A DNA stretch of 64,000 bases from Gnetum montanum (GCA_015680685.1 MNCI01016268.1:89111-153110); one strand, 5' to 3'; counted from the first letter of the stretch, positions 19,458 through 32,038 are shown. Translations and numbers: made by a program. Notes: a model not told the origin generated them from the letters alone.

Positions 19458-21790
19458 ATGTCTTCTTCCCATAGGCATGAAGATGTCAAACTGTTGGTCC
19501 CACAAGAGTGCAAAGTGATATATACTCATCTAGATGAGTATGTACCTGACTTCACCTTCATCTTATATTAGGATCAACAACTGCAATGGTGTGATATGGA
19601 TGACAACATTGTAATACCCCCTAGTCGATCTATGCCCAAGATGCTATTTCAAACTCTTAAGAGGTTAGGTATCCTAGATCTTCATGAGAAATATGTTGTG
19701 AATGGTTATGACACTTGGGACTACCATCCCACTAAAACACAATGTAGGAGAGATCAACACCAGGAGAAGCACCACAAGTTTACAAAGAAAAAAAACTTTA
19801 CCAATCCTTTGTTCTTACTAAACCAAGACAACAATGTGGATCCTTCCCTTGAGGGTTCCCAACATGAAGATTCTCCACCCTCTATTATTGGTGATGAGGT
19901 TGTGGTGGTAAACCTATGATCCACTATTCATAAACTACATTCAGGAAAAAGTGACAATCAAGGCAAGGACTCAAGTAAACATCATGATGGAAAGGAATCC
20001 AAGGATGATGGTCATAATAAGCAAAGAGGTTGTGGTGGACACCACGGTGGTGGTGGTAGTCCATCTTCCTCTGCATCCTCTCCATCTAATTTTGAACATT
20101 ACTCTTCATCTTCTGGTTGTGATAGAAGTTGTTAGAGAAATAATCATGATAAAGGTGATTAGTGGGATAACAATGATCATAGAGCCCACCAAGAACAAGG
20201 GGGTGACAGAAACCATCATTGGCATCATCAACACAATCATGATGATGAACCTTTGTTAGCAACTCAAAGCATGCTTAACATTGCAGAGGTAGTTAAAGAT
20301 TCCAACCAGGCATGTGAAATATAGTTAGATCAAGAACTTAGACATGAAAAATATTCCAAGAGTTGAGCAAGATACAACTCTGATCCATAGAACTGGAATC
20401 CATTCATACATGGAGTACCATGCTAGAGCTATTTAATGACAAATAATAAATGTAGTCCATAGTGTCCAATCTAAGAAGGTAAATCCAAGGCTGAAAACAA
20501 GGAACACATGAACCCTTGGATGCCACCATGGGCAAATATTATTCACTCTTACACTAATGCCCTAGCCATGGTTATTCTCAGAGGAAACAACTTCGTAACA
20601 TCATAGATGGGCTCAAAGCAGAAACTAGAAGAACTCTTGAGGTGTATGCCCAAGGGAGATTATCTGAACTAAGAGCTCATTATATTTAAAGGTTGATTGA
20701 GTAGGTAGCAAAAGAAGAAGGTGAGTTGCAAAAAAGAAAAAGTGTAAAAGAATATAATAGGAACCCTTCCATTAGGAAAAGGAAGGTTCAATTTCGTGAG
20801 GAGGAGTCACCACTTGATAAAGTGGTGAACAGGAAAACTTTGCCCATCCAAAAATTTGTTTCTAATATTTCAAAAAAGGTTGATAAATTATGGACTCTTT
20901 GGATGAGAAATTTTAAACCACTATGAAGATTTCTAAAGAATCCAAAGAGCACAATAGTGATTGTAACTGTAGGAGGCAGAAAGAAGTTGAATGTGCCTAT
21001 CAAAGAGGTAAGGGCAAAGCTACTGTAGTAGAAGAGGTTGTAGAGACAAACTTCAAAGATGATACTAGTTGTAACATTTGTCAATATGAACATCTGAAGG
21101 GATGTTTCCTTGTGATCTCACACTTACAGGAGTCTAGGGTGTACGCATTAAATTTGTGACTAGCAAGGAGGCAAGCACCAAGACAACTGCCTTATCCTCA
21201 AGGCAATCCAAAGCAATTCCACCAACACCAACAAGCTTATTATCCAAGTGGAGCTCCACCACAACCATATGAGTAATACTAATAATGGCACCAACCACAA
21301 TCATGGGGAATGCCATTGCTAAGATAGTAGTACCCTTATAAGCAACAAAATCCATATGGTTACTATGTTTAGCAACCCATCTCTCCACAAAGTTTTGCTA
21401 GCCACACATCATTTCAGCATCACTATTACCCTCCAAAGTACCATCAAACACATTGACCATCTACTCAAGGGGAGAACCCATATCCATATCATCCTTCACA
21501 TCTATTTGCATACATCCCTCCACCCTTGACCTAGTTACCTACTAATCCATCCATGCAGGGTGAAATTCCTTCATAGCTATAGTAACAAAATGCTGCAAGA
21601 CTTGTACATTCATAATCAACCTTCTAGCTAAATGGTTTAGACAATCATTAAGAAGTAACCCTTCTTTTGACCCAACAGTCCTCCCAAATGCTCATAACCT
21701 AGTATAGCTAGTCACCTTTCATCTTCAACACCTTCATCGTCTTCATTAAATACATTCCAATGCCCTTCAAACCAAGTGCCATCTCAGATC
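19458..21790 (+). pseudogene. gag of E3
   Basis: The ATG at 19458 starts MSSSHRHEDVKLLVPQECK, then HLDEYVPDFTF and DDNIVIPPSRSMPKMLF. A His/Asp/Gly/Ser-rich linker follows (HHDGKESKDDGHNKQRG, then a GGHHGGGG run, near 19980-20060). The capsid region (near 20250-20700) lacks about 110 bases at 20385, where other copies read GGYDINPQNHLQAFHDAC. The nucleocapsid end has a knuckle CNICQYEHLKGC (near 21071) followed by SHLQESRVYALNL, and then a Tyr/Pro/Gln-rich tail to about 21790. Frame changes occur near 20300 and 20900. Confidence 0.7.
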
Positions 21791-22320
21791 TGCATTGCGA
21801 TGTTAACTCATGCTATCTTTGACTGGATCAAGGCTGGCAATCTTCCTCTTATTTACTTATAGATTGTTAGACATGAGCCATGCAAGGCTCTTCTTGAGTC
21901 TAGTTCTAGTATCAGTCTCATCTCCCATGACATGTATAAGGCATGGAATGTACCATCTTTCAAGAAGAGTAGCATACGTTTAGAATTGGCAAACTAATCA
22001 ATCACTATCCCTTTGGAATTAGTGAAGGACATTGTGACCATAGTTTGTAGGTGGTCCTACCCTATCGATTTTCTAGTGATCAAGGTTAAAAACTGCAAAG
22101 GTAACTTCCCCATCCTTATGGGAAGGGCTTGATTAAGCACAGTAGATGCACATATGGGATAAGGGACCTTTCCTTGGAAATCTCCAAGGAAAATGAACTT
22201 GGATGTTTACAGAAGAAGCATGTTCCATATATCGCATACAATGATAATGGGTGTAATTTCATGCACAAGATTTGGTCCATCAAAAGTACGTTCATTAAAG
22301 CATGTAATCAATGTGCATAG
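21791..22320 (+). pseudogene. Aspartic protease region of E3 (inactive)
   Basis: The line PLIYL.IVRHEPCKALLESSS replaces the expected KALLDSGS seen in E5, so the catalytic Asp is Glu and the Gly is Ser. Downstream it keeps MYKAWNVPSFKKSS, SLEISKENELG and VPYIAYNDNGCNFMH (22129-22320), which match E5 and E4. It cannot have had protease activity in its present form. Confidence 0.65.
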
Positions 22321-22800
22321 GAAATAGATATCCAAAGATGTCTGTACACAGTAGCCACAAAATAGGAGGACACCTAGTGGCTGACAACTAGCTCTAATAA
22401 TAGCACATTATGCATGAAACCTATTGAGAGCCTAACATGTGCTTATGTCAAAGGCATGGATAAACTTGAACAAGTTGATTGCCAACTCTTTGATGAAGAA
22501 GGTGATGATACATGTTAGGGAGAGTTGGAAATCCCTAAGAATTTTAAATAGGAGCCCCTAGAGTTAAAAACTCTACCGATTAGCATGGAATATGAATTTT
22601 TGAACAATGGTAAGCTAGTCATAATCAATGAAAATCTTGTTCTTAAACAAAAATATAAGCTATTGCAAGTTTTTAAGAAGTTCCCAATAGCCTTTTCTTG
22701 ATCATATCCCAAACTAACAGGAATCGATCCATGGATATGCTAGCATCGTATCTACACTGACTCAGCCATAAAACTAAGAAGGTAGCTATATAGGTGGTTG

Positions 22801-23530
22801 AATCCCAAATTGAAGTAGATAGTTAAGGAGAAAATAGAAAAACTCTTCAAGGTGGGGTTCATCTATTCAATCATAAATAGTGAGTGGATGAGCTCACTTG
22901 TAATTGTGCCAAAGAAAGATGGTAAGTGGTGAGTTTGCATTGACTTCAGGCTATTGAATATAGCAACATTTAAAGATTATTTTTCATTGCCATTTGTGAA
23001 CCAAGTGTTGGACACCATCTTTGGGCATTTCTACTATAGCTTCTTGGATGGTTATAGTGGCTATAACCAAATCCAAATTGTGCTAGAAGGTCAAGCCAAG
23101 ATAACATTCATGAGTCCACGGGAGACTTTTGCATATTGTGAGATGCCATTTGGTCTATGCAATGCCCCTGCAACATTTCAATGCCTAGTCCTTGGTATTT
23201 TCCAATAGCATATTGGTAGCATGGTAAAAGTATTTATGGATGACTTCTTTACCTATGGGGCTACATTTGAGCAAACCCTAGATCGCCTTGAGTAGGTACA
23301 TAAAAGATGTGTCAAAACAAACCTCAGCCTCAATTGGTAGAAAAGCCATTTAATGATCTAGGAAGGCATAGTACTAAGTCACAAAATTACTCAAGTAGGG
23401 ATTGAGATAAACCTAGAAAAGATAAGGATCATCCAAGGAATAACACGTTAACCAAAGATAGTTAAAGATGTCTAATCATTCTTTAGACCCACTGGCTACT
23501 ATCGATAATTTATAGAGAATTTCTCTAAGA
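22801..23530 (+). pseudogene. Reverse transcriptase of E3
   Basis: Motifs in order: EKLFKVGFIYSI, SSLVIVPKKDGKW, CIDFRLLNIATFKDYF, YYSFLDGYSGYNQIQI (23032-23079), FAYCEMPFGLCNAPATFQ and KVFMDDFFTYG (23227-23259), which keeps both catalytic Asp residues. Then come HKRCVKTNLSLNW, LSHKIT and INLEKIRIIQ. Only a handful of stops interrupt it, all explicable as Gln or Trp codon decay. The FLDGYSGYNQI wording places it in the Athila/Tat side of Ty3/gypsy. Confidence 0.85.
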
Positions 23531-24060
23531 TTGCAAAGCTATTGGTTAAGCTTATAAACAAAGATTCACGATTTGTTTGGTCTAAGAAGTGCAAACATGC
23601 ATTCCAACTACTAAAGGAAAAACTCATAGAGACTCCAATTCTACAAGCACTAGACTAGTCCAAACCATTTCACATAATGACAAATGTATCCAATTATGCC
23701 TTGGAATTTGTGCTTACATAATTGGACGATAAGAAACATCCATATTACATCCATTATGCAAGATGAAGAATTGTGGGTGCACAATTGAATTGCACCACAA
23801 CTAAGAAACAATTGATGGCAGTGGTGTATGCTCTTGAAAAGTTCAAGCACTATGTGCTTGGTTATAAAGTATTTATGCACATAGATCACAATGTCATTCG
23901 CTTCCTGATGAACATGCCAATGGTGAGCCCTCATATCATACAATGGCTCATGATCTTGCAAGAATTTGATCTCACAATGGTAGATCATAAAGGAATTGAG
24001 AACGTGGTTGCTAACCATCTCTCTTGGTTAAGATGGGATAACGAAGAAGAGGAGAGTACA
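23531..24060 (+). pseudogene. RNase H of E3
   Basis: It has SKPFHIMTNVSNYALEF with Asn where the family has a catalytic Asp, then DDKKHPYYIHYAR. An open run of 131 codons from 23773 reads TTKKQLMAVVYALEKFKHYV, YKVFMHIDHNVIRFL, LQEFDLTMVDHKGIENVV and ANHLSWLRWDNEEEESTL. The ADHLSRL block of the family is seen as ANHLSWL. Confidence 0.8.
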
Positions 24061-25430
24061 CTCTCTGATCAATTTCCAAATGAACTCCTCTTTACAAGAG
24101 AAATAAATGACGAAGTACCTACTAAACCAAAATGGTACGATGGAATCCTCACTTACCTTCTCACTTAGGATATGCCACAAGGTCTGGACTTTAGGAAAAA
24201 ACAACAGTTTCTTCACTGGGCAAAGTATTTCATGGAAATCAATAGACACCTTTACAAGATATGCATCGATGGCATGCTTCGGTGGTATGTCCCTGATATG
24301 GATCAACTATGCATCCTCTAGGATTCTCATGAAGGCCCTTTTAGAGGCCACTATGTAGAGAGATGCATGACCATAAAAATCCTGATGGCAAGATACTATT
24401 AGCCTACAATCTTCAAGGATGGCCACTAGTTTGTTCGATCTTGTAAACACTACCAAAGAGATGATGGGATGACTACATGAATGGAGGATCCTCAATAATG
24501 GATTCAACCACTAGAGCCTCTCGACATATGGAGCATTGACTTCATGGGTCCCATCACACCCATGTCCAATGGGAAGGCATATATCATTGTATCAGTTGAC
24601 TACTACACTAAATGGGTAGAAGCAACAACCATCACTAGCTATACATTATCTATTGCTACTAGATTTTTACAACAACATGTTGTAAATAGGTTTGGGATGC
24701 CACATGCACTAATTTTTGAAAATGGAGCTCACTTTATAGGTGCCACCTTTTAAAAAATTATGCAATGCTTGGGGGTTCAAATAAATTAACAGCACACTAT
24801 CACATCCAAGCCAACAGTCAAGAAGAGGTAACTAATTAGGAGATTACAAAGATCCTAACAATCATCATAAGCAAATATAGGAGAGACTGTAGCATATAAA
24901 TCAATGATGCCCTTTAGGCCTATCACTCAACATGGAAACTCCCTATTGGCTACTCTCTCTACGAGCTAGTGTATGGAAAACTTCCAAAGCTTCCAATTCA
25001 ATCTGAGCTCTGTACATTCTTATAGCTTATGATCTGGATCTTAACCTAAGTTTGACACAAAGAGAAAGATTGATCAACCTGAATGTGCTAGATGAGAAGC
25101 AATTGATGGTCTTATCTTTGAATGAAGTGCACAAGGCATTCAACAAGCAATGTCATAACTTAAGAATATGGAAAGTAAAACTTCAATCTCACACACGTAC
25201 TCCAGAAAACAAAGTTCCAAACATTGTGGGAGGGAGCTTATATAATTGATCAAACCTTTCCATCTGGGCCATGTTAATCTACAAACTTAAGAGCCTAAAT
25301 AAAAAGTAGTTGGTCAACATCCAACAAGTGAACCCTTTCTATGAATCCAAGCAAGCTAGTGCAACAACTACCTCAATGGATAGACAACCACATCCACTTT
25401 TTCAGATCTCCTTCCAACTCAGTTGTGGGG
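24061..25430 (+). pseudogene. Integrase of E3
   Basis: In the zinc region HEGPFRGHYVERC is kept, but the second Cys pair reads CKHY, losing one Cys. The core begins [20 protein letters not shown] and IIVSVDYYTKWVEA (24544 on) with the first Asp. The second catalytic position is LIFENGAHF, with Glu for Asp. Past 24750 the frame is broken through the NGQ.EVTN region. A C-terminal basic part resumes near 25052 (TQRERLINLNVLDEKQLMVL, HKAFNKQCHNLRIWKVKL). The tail ends with VVGEMAIYANHPYG. Confidence 0.8.
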
Positions 25431-25439
25431 GAGATGGCC

Positions 25440-26895
25440 ATCTATGCTAACCATCCATATGGCTTCTTAGTTTTTCTACTTTTTGTTTTCCACATTTTTG
25501 ATTTTTATATTTTCCCTATTTTCACACCATTTTCTTTGTTTTGCACCATCGTTAGTACATTTGAATCTTTTTTTTGAATATTTTACACTTTCTTATATAT
25601 ATTTTATTTTATTTTGGTTTATGTATGATTTTTATTATTTTTACTAATAAAAATGCTTTGTTGTCACATGACATAGTGCCACTATTGCTGTCTCCTAATG
25701 ATGGTTTGTGCTTAATATTGTGATTATCAATTTCTTGTTTCTATTTTTAAATTCTAATGTTTGACAACTTTGACATGGTTTATTTTTCATGCAAAAACTA
25801 GTGAGTCCACATCATCCATCCATCCACAAACTCTATGCTTTTCCTTGTTCTAGAAGTTTGAGGTTCCTTTCATTAAATTTTTTTTAATGAATTGGTAACC
25901 TTGGTAGTTTCTAGAATTCGGATGGTTTCAAAGGTTTGTATAGGGTGTGACTTCAAGGGGACTCAATACTCTTTGTACTCTTTTACTTGCTTGAGTACTT
26001 GGATGTTTCTCATCAACTACTTACCATTCCATGTTACCCACTACAAGAAGTTAAATAAAGTATTTACATAGTGTGGTTTCCATTAAAAAAAAGAACAACA
26101 TGATGGGAATTTAAAATACATCCCTTAGATAAATAAATGGGCTACAAGCATTGGTTATGGGACTAGAAAGACATATTATCCATGCTTGAAGGTCCCCTCT
26201 AACTAGGGCCCTCTCTCACTTCCTACTCTTTTCTTCTCTTTATGGAATGGTGGTTATTTTGTATGAGCACTCTTGTGTCTTGAGGGGATGGATCGGTCTT
26301 AGAGTGGCAATGTGAAGTCACTGAAAGAGGTTGGTTTTGGTCTGGACTAAGGATGGATCTTCTCAAGTCATTTTAAACACAAACTTTGCAAGGGACTTCT
26401 TATGACCTCAATTCAAGATTTCCATTTCACTTTCTCAATCATCCATCTATGTTGCCACAGCTCATCTCATTGGCAATTTCTATGTTATGTTTGATGTCTT
26501 AGTTTGATGTGTTGAAATTCTTGGATAGATTCTTCAGAGTTGGTCCTTAACTTTTTATGATCATTAAATCAACTATGGGCTCACAGACTCCTTAGTTGAG
26601 GTTATGCAAGGGCAAAAAGGAAATGTGCTTGCTATGGAAAGGACCCACTTGCATATCTCTTGGTTTGGATAGTTAAGTCCCTTATCTTAGACATTGCTAC
26701 AATCCTATCTTTCACATATTCCATTATATATTACGCTCTGTGCTCCTTAAGCTCTCACTAAATTCATTCTCCAAATAATTTTTCTCAATTTTATCAATTT
26801 GCTGAGCTTCACAACCCTCTTCTACCTTTCTCATCATGTTCATGGATTTATGGGCTTCCATTTGACCCCAATTTCACTCAAACTTTCCTTGTATT
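25440..26895 (+). other. Conserved non-coding spacer between pol and ORF3 (E3)
   Basis: It is T-rich and without a meaningful frame. The same islands as in E2 appear in the same order: GGGTGTGACTTCAAGGGGAC (25943), AATAAAGTATTTACATAG, ATGGGAATT.AAA.CA.CCC (26102), GGGCTACAAGCATTGGTTATGG, GGTTGGTTTTGGTCTGGAC and GCAAGGGCAAAAAGGAAATG. Confidence 0.55.
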
Positions 26896-27020
26896 TTGGA
26901 AGTTTGACCAAAGTCAACGATGATCAACAACTATGTTGACTAGGTCTAGTCAACATAGCCAACCATGTTGATTGGGCCCAGTCAATGCAAGCCAAAAACT
27001 CTAAATATTTTTTGGGACTT
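26896..27020 (+). promoter_or_regulatory. U3-like internal promoter upstream of ORF3 (E3)
   Basis: It contains AAGTCAACGATG, GTTGACTAGGTCTAGTCAAC, CATGTTGATTGGGCCCAGTC and then CTCTAAATATTTTTT as TATA-like element. The LTR U3 of E3 has the same words: ATGTCAATTGGGCCTAGTC, AACTAGGCCCC and GATTGGGCCCTGTTGACC. Confidence 0.5.
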
Positions 27021-27155
27021 TGTCAATTTTTGACATTTTCTTCATAACACGAGGAGATTTTTTACCATTTTTCAGAGCCCAAAATCTTCTAGAGCTCATA
27101 ACTTTCCAACTGTTTATCCAAATCACTCTATTCTTTGATCCTATAGCTACTGGAG

Positions 27156-27465
27156 GTAAGCTCTTAATCATGGGGGCTGCAAACCTTAAGGTTTTTGATG
27201 AAAGTTTTTTGAAAATTTTTCTAACTCCCCCAAAAGGGTCAATGAATACAATGATATGAAACCATCAATTTTTGTGAAGTTAACCATTCGAACACCTTTT
27301 GAAATGATTTATTAACATTAAAATACAAATAGAATAATGATTAAAATTGATTAAAATAGCCATAATCACAACTTATTCAAGTGAAACTATCGCAAGGAGA
27401 TAAGGTATTCCAACTGTTTCATGTTACACAACAATTGCTAACTTGTGGTCATGTTGTGATTACAG
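27156..27465 (+). other. Predicted intron before ORF3 (E3)
   Basis: The donor is CTACTGGAG/GTAAGC and the acceptor is GTTGTGATTACAG immediately before the ATG at 27466. The length is 310 bases. Confidence 0.55.
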
Positions 27466-30339
27466 ATGATGCCAAGACTAAAATGACTATAGGAGGGAGG
27501 ACCATTGTAACCAAGGGAGAAATGACCTAGGAATGGAGGGGGCCAACAAGAATAGCCTCAGGAACAACAAGAAGCAACCCATGCAACAGGACCTCTTTAG
27601 GAGGAGCCCAAAGTGGAATCTATTTGATAGATTCCTGAAGAAGAAGTTGAAATAGAACAATCGCAATGTGGAGAAGCACCAAGACCCATAGAAAGGTTAA
27701 AATTCATACTAACACAAGCTTGCCTTGACACCATCAAGCCCTGTGAAATCCAATGCTTAGTTCTCTAGGAATTGAACTTCAGGCCATTTTTAGAGCACAC
27801 TCTAGACGAGGTGAGAACATAATTGCAAAGCTCTTACATGTGGCCAATCATCACTTCCAGTGGGGAGTGGTATATGGGAGAGACATACCTCTTCTAAAAC
27901 AATAGAAGGGAAGGCTACATAGTAAAGATCAAGGACATTCAGGTGTCCTACTTAGCTAATGTCATTTCATAAGTTCTTGGGTTACCTGACACAAGGACAA
28001 AATTGGCAGATTTGTTGATACAAGTTGATCCTAAGGCCAAAAAGAAGTGGACCCAGTAGTGTTATGAGGTCAACTATAAGGAATTTGATGTGCTTACACT
28101 AGTGGAACACGTATGCTTTACGATAGTAGCCTATTACCCCTATTACCTCAATCCAATGGTGAGGCCCAGTAAGGTGATTACCTTTTTTTCCTGAGCATGC
28201 ACTGCTCTAAGTGGGAGATTTCTGTTGAACCTTCCATAATTAATTTATTTAGAGATTGAGAAGCACTTCAAAGAAAATAAATGTGGAAGGAAAACCCTAC
28301 ATTTTCCATGCCTCATTTAGAAACATTGCAAAAAAGTAGGGATCATCCACTATGCAAATGACATAATCAAGAATACTCCCACTACCTTATGGTCTGAAAT
28401 GATGAAAGAAAAGACACTTTCCTTGTTAAAAGAAGGGGAGCAGTAGTTGCTGCCTCCATTTCCTACTTAAGAAACAATGTTGGAGGCTTGCATAGCCATT
28501 GAGTGCTTGCGTGAAATCCAAGAGTAGCTCTTGCATGAGTAGGAGCAGCATTCCGAAACGAGGGGTGTGGACCCATCTATATATCGATTCACAATTAGTC
28601 ACCTTAATGAGGTGTCTCAGAAAATTAGCCAGATGGAAAGAGGTAGACCAATATACTTTGCCTAAAAAATGTAGTTGCATGCAAGATCGAATCGCAATGC
28701 CCAAGAGATGATAGTGTCTTTATGTCAACACCATTTATTTCTAGAAATCTCTAGGAATGCTACCTCCTTTTTGATGCATTTGAAGAAGGGTGAGGGGGAA
28801 ATTGTTTTGGTGATGTAGCACCAATGGTAGGAGAATATTATTTAAGTTCTTGCTGATCAAATAGCAGAAGTGCTTAATGCACCTGGGGCGTCTTTACTAG
28901 ACGTATCTGCACTTTAAGATGTGCAGATGTCTGTAGGCATAGTCAGTGGAAGATTGAGTGTAGCCTAGCATGAAGAGTTGCTGGATCGACTGGTGGGGAT
29001 TGGGAAACCAATTCCGAATATCTTGGATTTTCTAGACAACATTACTGTGACCTAGTTGAAGTTGCTAGAGGCAAAGTGCAAATGCATCATCTTGGAAGGA
29101 AAACTTGAAATGGCTCAAGCACAAAACCAATGCTTGGTTGTGGAAGTTTCTGAATTACATACCTATTTTGTTGATCCTATGCTCCTCGGCCCACCAATAA
29201 CTAAAGATGAAGCTTTTTAGTAGCTTCAAGAACAACTAAAATAGGCTAAGAAGGAAATGGTGATGGCCATCTTCAACCAGTCCATAGCAAAAGCAAAAAC
29301 TTGCTCAATTTAGAAGGACTTGGTTTAGATGCACCAAGAAAATGAATCACTAACCACCAAAAACCATCACCTACATAATGTTGATGTACAAAAACAATAG
29401 ATGTAGGAATTCATTCATCAATGGTAGGAGTAACTCACCAAGGTAAAAATAGAGTTAAGGAAATAGGCTACAAAGAATCACAATCTATCAATGGAGGAAG
29501 TCTGAGCCTTACACTAGAAATTTTCCATTGAGATTACTACCTAGAAAAATGAGGCTCCCAAATTTTAAAGGGATAAGAATCACTATAGAGACCAAGTTGA
29601 TCTACAAAAGGAAGTAAATGAGAAGCACATCCAAATGTCTAAGGAAAAAGTAAATGAGGCTATCCAACAACTTCAACAAGAAAGAGAGGTATGACAGCCC
29701 ATCATTAATGGAATAGATGTCCATAATAGAGTAGAGATCTACTTAAAGGAGTTGCAAATAGAAGAAATGACAAAATATATTAAACTGGCCAATCTTTGCT
29801 ATTCAAACTTGGTGATGTTAACTCCTAGATGGTCATGGTTACAACTTGAGAAGCAACTAGCTAGCTCATACTTATTGTACAAGGCTAAGTTTAAGCACTA
29901 CAAGGACACCAAGGATAAGCTTGCAATGGATAATGCTAAACTCAAGGTTCTTAGGGCATGATTCACCGATCAATGATCAACTACTAAGAACCTAGCCAAG
30001 AGAATGAATGATTACCAGGAGTTGTAGAGCATAGCTAGGACGTTCAATATTGAATGCAAGCAATTCGTTGCCTAGTTCAGCAATGCCATGGAGTTATTTT
30101 CATCAATTTCTTGTCCTTGGGATGTGCCTGTTTCAGCCCACATTGGTGAAGCTACATGGATGGTGCATGATCCCAAGAGTAAGGAGGAGAAAATGAAGGC
30201 ATTTTTGGATGCCTTTTGCCTCCCACTAGAAGTTGCAACAATAGTAGGATAGCCACAGCCACTTCAGTCGTTGCACATGCTTGAAGCTGGTGAAGGTCCC
30301 TTGGAATCTCAACAGCCACAACCACCTAGGCCTGTTTGA
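27466..30339 (+). pseudogene. ORF3 of E3, reference copy
   Basis: From the ATG at 27466 to a TGA at 30337-30339, about 958 codons. Residues 1-60 are Arg/Gln/Glu-rich. Residues 75-300 look globular: LNFRPFLEHTL, MWPIITSSGEWYMGETYLF, DIQVSYLANVI, MRPSKVIT-like (as VRPSKVIT), YLEIEKHFKENKCGRKT, HYANDIIKNTPTTL. Residues 380-950 are a long charged, coiled-coil-like region with repeated EELL/LEAKCK/NHHL words, ending IGEATWMVHDPKSKEEKMK and AFLDAFCLPLEV. The globular part is faintly like the putative plant transposon protein domain (Pfam Transposase_32), which I cannot test. There is no membrane segment, so a classical envelope is unlikely. The conserved order in six copies shows it belongs to the element. 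Confidence 0.65.
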
Positions 30340-30565
30340 CCTTCTCCATCAACTTCATGCCATCAAAGGAAGTGCCATCCAATTTTGTAGAGTCATGTCA
30401 TGGTGTTCAATTTTGTGTCATGAACACCATAATTTTTGTAATTTGTTGATTTGTACACTCAAGCACTTAGTTCTGTCAAGTTAGTTTGTTTTTTTAAAGA
30501 GTCAATCAATAATCTCATACCTTTCCAATTTTGTAAAAAGCTCAAGGATGAGTTTTCATTTAGTT

Positions 30566-30574
30566 GTGGGGGTA
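30566..30574 (+). other. Polypurine tract of E3
   Basis: GTGGGGGTA lies immediately before the 3' LTR start TGATGGG. E5 has the same sequence at 44929-44937. Confidence 0.75.
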
Positions 30575-31312
30575 TGATGGGTCGTGGATGGTCATGTCAA
30601 TTGGGCCTAGTCAACTAGGCCCCATTGATTGGGCCCTGTTGACCAGGCCTTATCGACACATCATTTTATGTGTCGACTAGGCCCCATCAACATAATGTCT
30701 ATTCTTGCCTATAAATATACACTCACTAGTCGCATTTATGGCATCAGTTAGTCATAGCTTAGTGAAGCTCTTACAGTTTTTCCATTTGAATGTTAGAATA
30801 TTTTCCCGAGTGCTTGTAGCAAGAGTCATTGAGTGTATGGATATTTATTCAAGCATTGTTGTACTTGAGCATGACAGTGCATAAGGCAATAAAGACAAGC
30901 TTCTTGATAAACCTTACAACATTCTAGATAGTTTAGATATTTATTCATACATTTAATCCTTTCAATTGTTTATTTAATGTTTTCTAGTAATTAAGCTAAT
31001 TAAGGAAGATAAGCTAAATAGATTAAATACATAAGTACCACTGCTTTGAGCATAACACATATTTTCTTGGTAATTGCAGCAGTGTTATTGCTTGGTGCAC
31101 CCAGTAGTGTAGTGCTTGGTAACCCATCAATGGATACGTGGGTTCAAGACGTGCACGGAAAGTGGAATTGGATGCTTATGTTAGGACTAGCTAGAGACTA
31201 GTTAGTTAGTTAATTTAGATTAGTCATTAATTTACTTTATGTATTTCTCTAAGCACCAAAGAACATAAAACATAAAATGCTAAAAAATCATATGCCTTGA
31301 TTACACTTACCG
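30575..31312 (+). repeat. 3' LTR of E3 (last ~175 bases missing)
   Basis: It matches the 5' LTR from TGATGGGTCGTGG through GATTACACTTA, then breaks into unrelated sequence at about 31310 (CCGATGCAATT). TATAAATATAC lies near 30710 and AATAAAGAC near 30886. The loss removes the CTCATCA end. Confidence 0.8.
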
Positions 31313-31480
31313 ATGCAATTAAACATCTCATAGATTTACTTAGCAAGGTGGATGTAACCCATAATAAAAGAGGGTCCTACCACAAGGTTACTCCACTATA
31401 GCTACACCACTAAATGAAGGTAGGAATCAAACCCACAATCTTTCAACCAACCCTATTTTATTGAAATAAGGTTAAAATGC
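31313..31480 (-). repeat. SINE-like repeat with tRNA B box; right flank of E3
   Basis: On the minus strand it reads GTGGGTTTGATTCCTACC, a good RNA polymerase III B box, then TTTAGTGGTGTAGC, GGTAGGACCCTC and GGGTTACATCCACCTTGC. The last 45 bases (31316-31365) resemble the bases just left of E3 (18346-18393; ACATCTACCTTGTGGAG on the minus strand). Both may be copies of one repeat family. Confidence 0.5.
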
Positions 31481-32038
31481 TTATACTAATGAAATGACAT
31501 CAAGTAACAGGTTTCTAGGTTAAGGGTAGGATGATGATAATAATAAAATAACATCAAGTAACATATTTCTAGGTTGACAACCTAGTAGGTGGAAAGTTTT
31601 ATTAATACAATAAAAAATTTTAAAAGCCTAGAAATTAAATTAAAAGGGTTTACATGCCTAAGCAAAGGATTACCTTTAGCAGAAATATCTAAATACATGA
31701 TAAGAGATTAGTCAAGATTCCCACTCACATCTCTTAAGCTTAAGCTATGATGGTGAAGGGTCACTGTTTAGGATAAATACAAAGAGGTGAAATTTTCATT
31801 TAAAAACTCAAATTGCTAGAGCAAGAATGAGCTCTCATCATCTCCTTAGTGAGAGAGTTTGTTGAGTCACTTTATCAAGAAAAGAGCATATTCGTAGACT
31901 ATGCAAACAAAGTATAGAAGATGAAGAACATTAATTTTTATTTTTCCCATTTTTTGGCTCATATTCAAATGAATTATACTATTAATTATAATTTGCTTAT
32001 TGTTTTTTTTTTCAAATTATCCTTATTTGCTTGGGGTA
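31481..32038. other. AT-rich intergenic stretch with a short duplication
   Basis: No gene is seen. ACATCAAGTAACA...TTTCTAGGTT occurs twice, near 31498 and 31550. The rest has no feature I recognise. Confidence 0.4.

Larger units (their letters stand above)
18394..31312 (+). mobile_element. E3: nearly full-length gypsy-type element with ORF3
   Basis: It has a 5' LTR (18394-19306), tRNA-Asp primer site, gag, protease, reverse transcriptase, RNase H, integrase, spacer, promoter-like stretch, intron, ORF3, purine tract and a 3' LTR that lacks its last 175 or so bases. At about 12.9 kb it is the reference copy for the group in this window. No 5-bp target duplication can be checked because the 3' end is cut. 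Instead both flanks carry a 45-base related segment. Confidence 0.85.
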
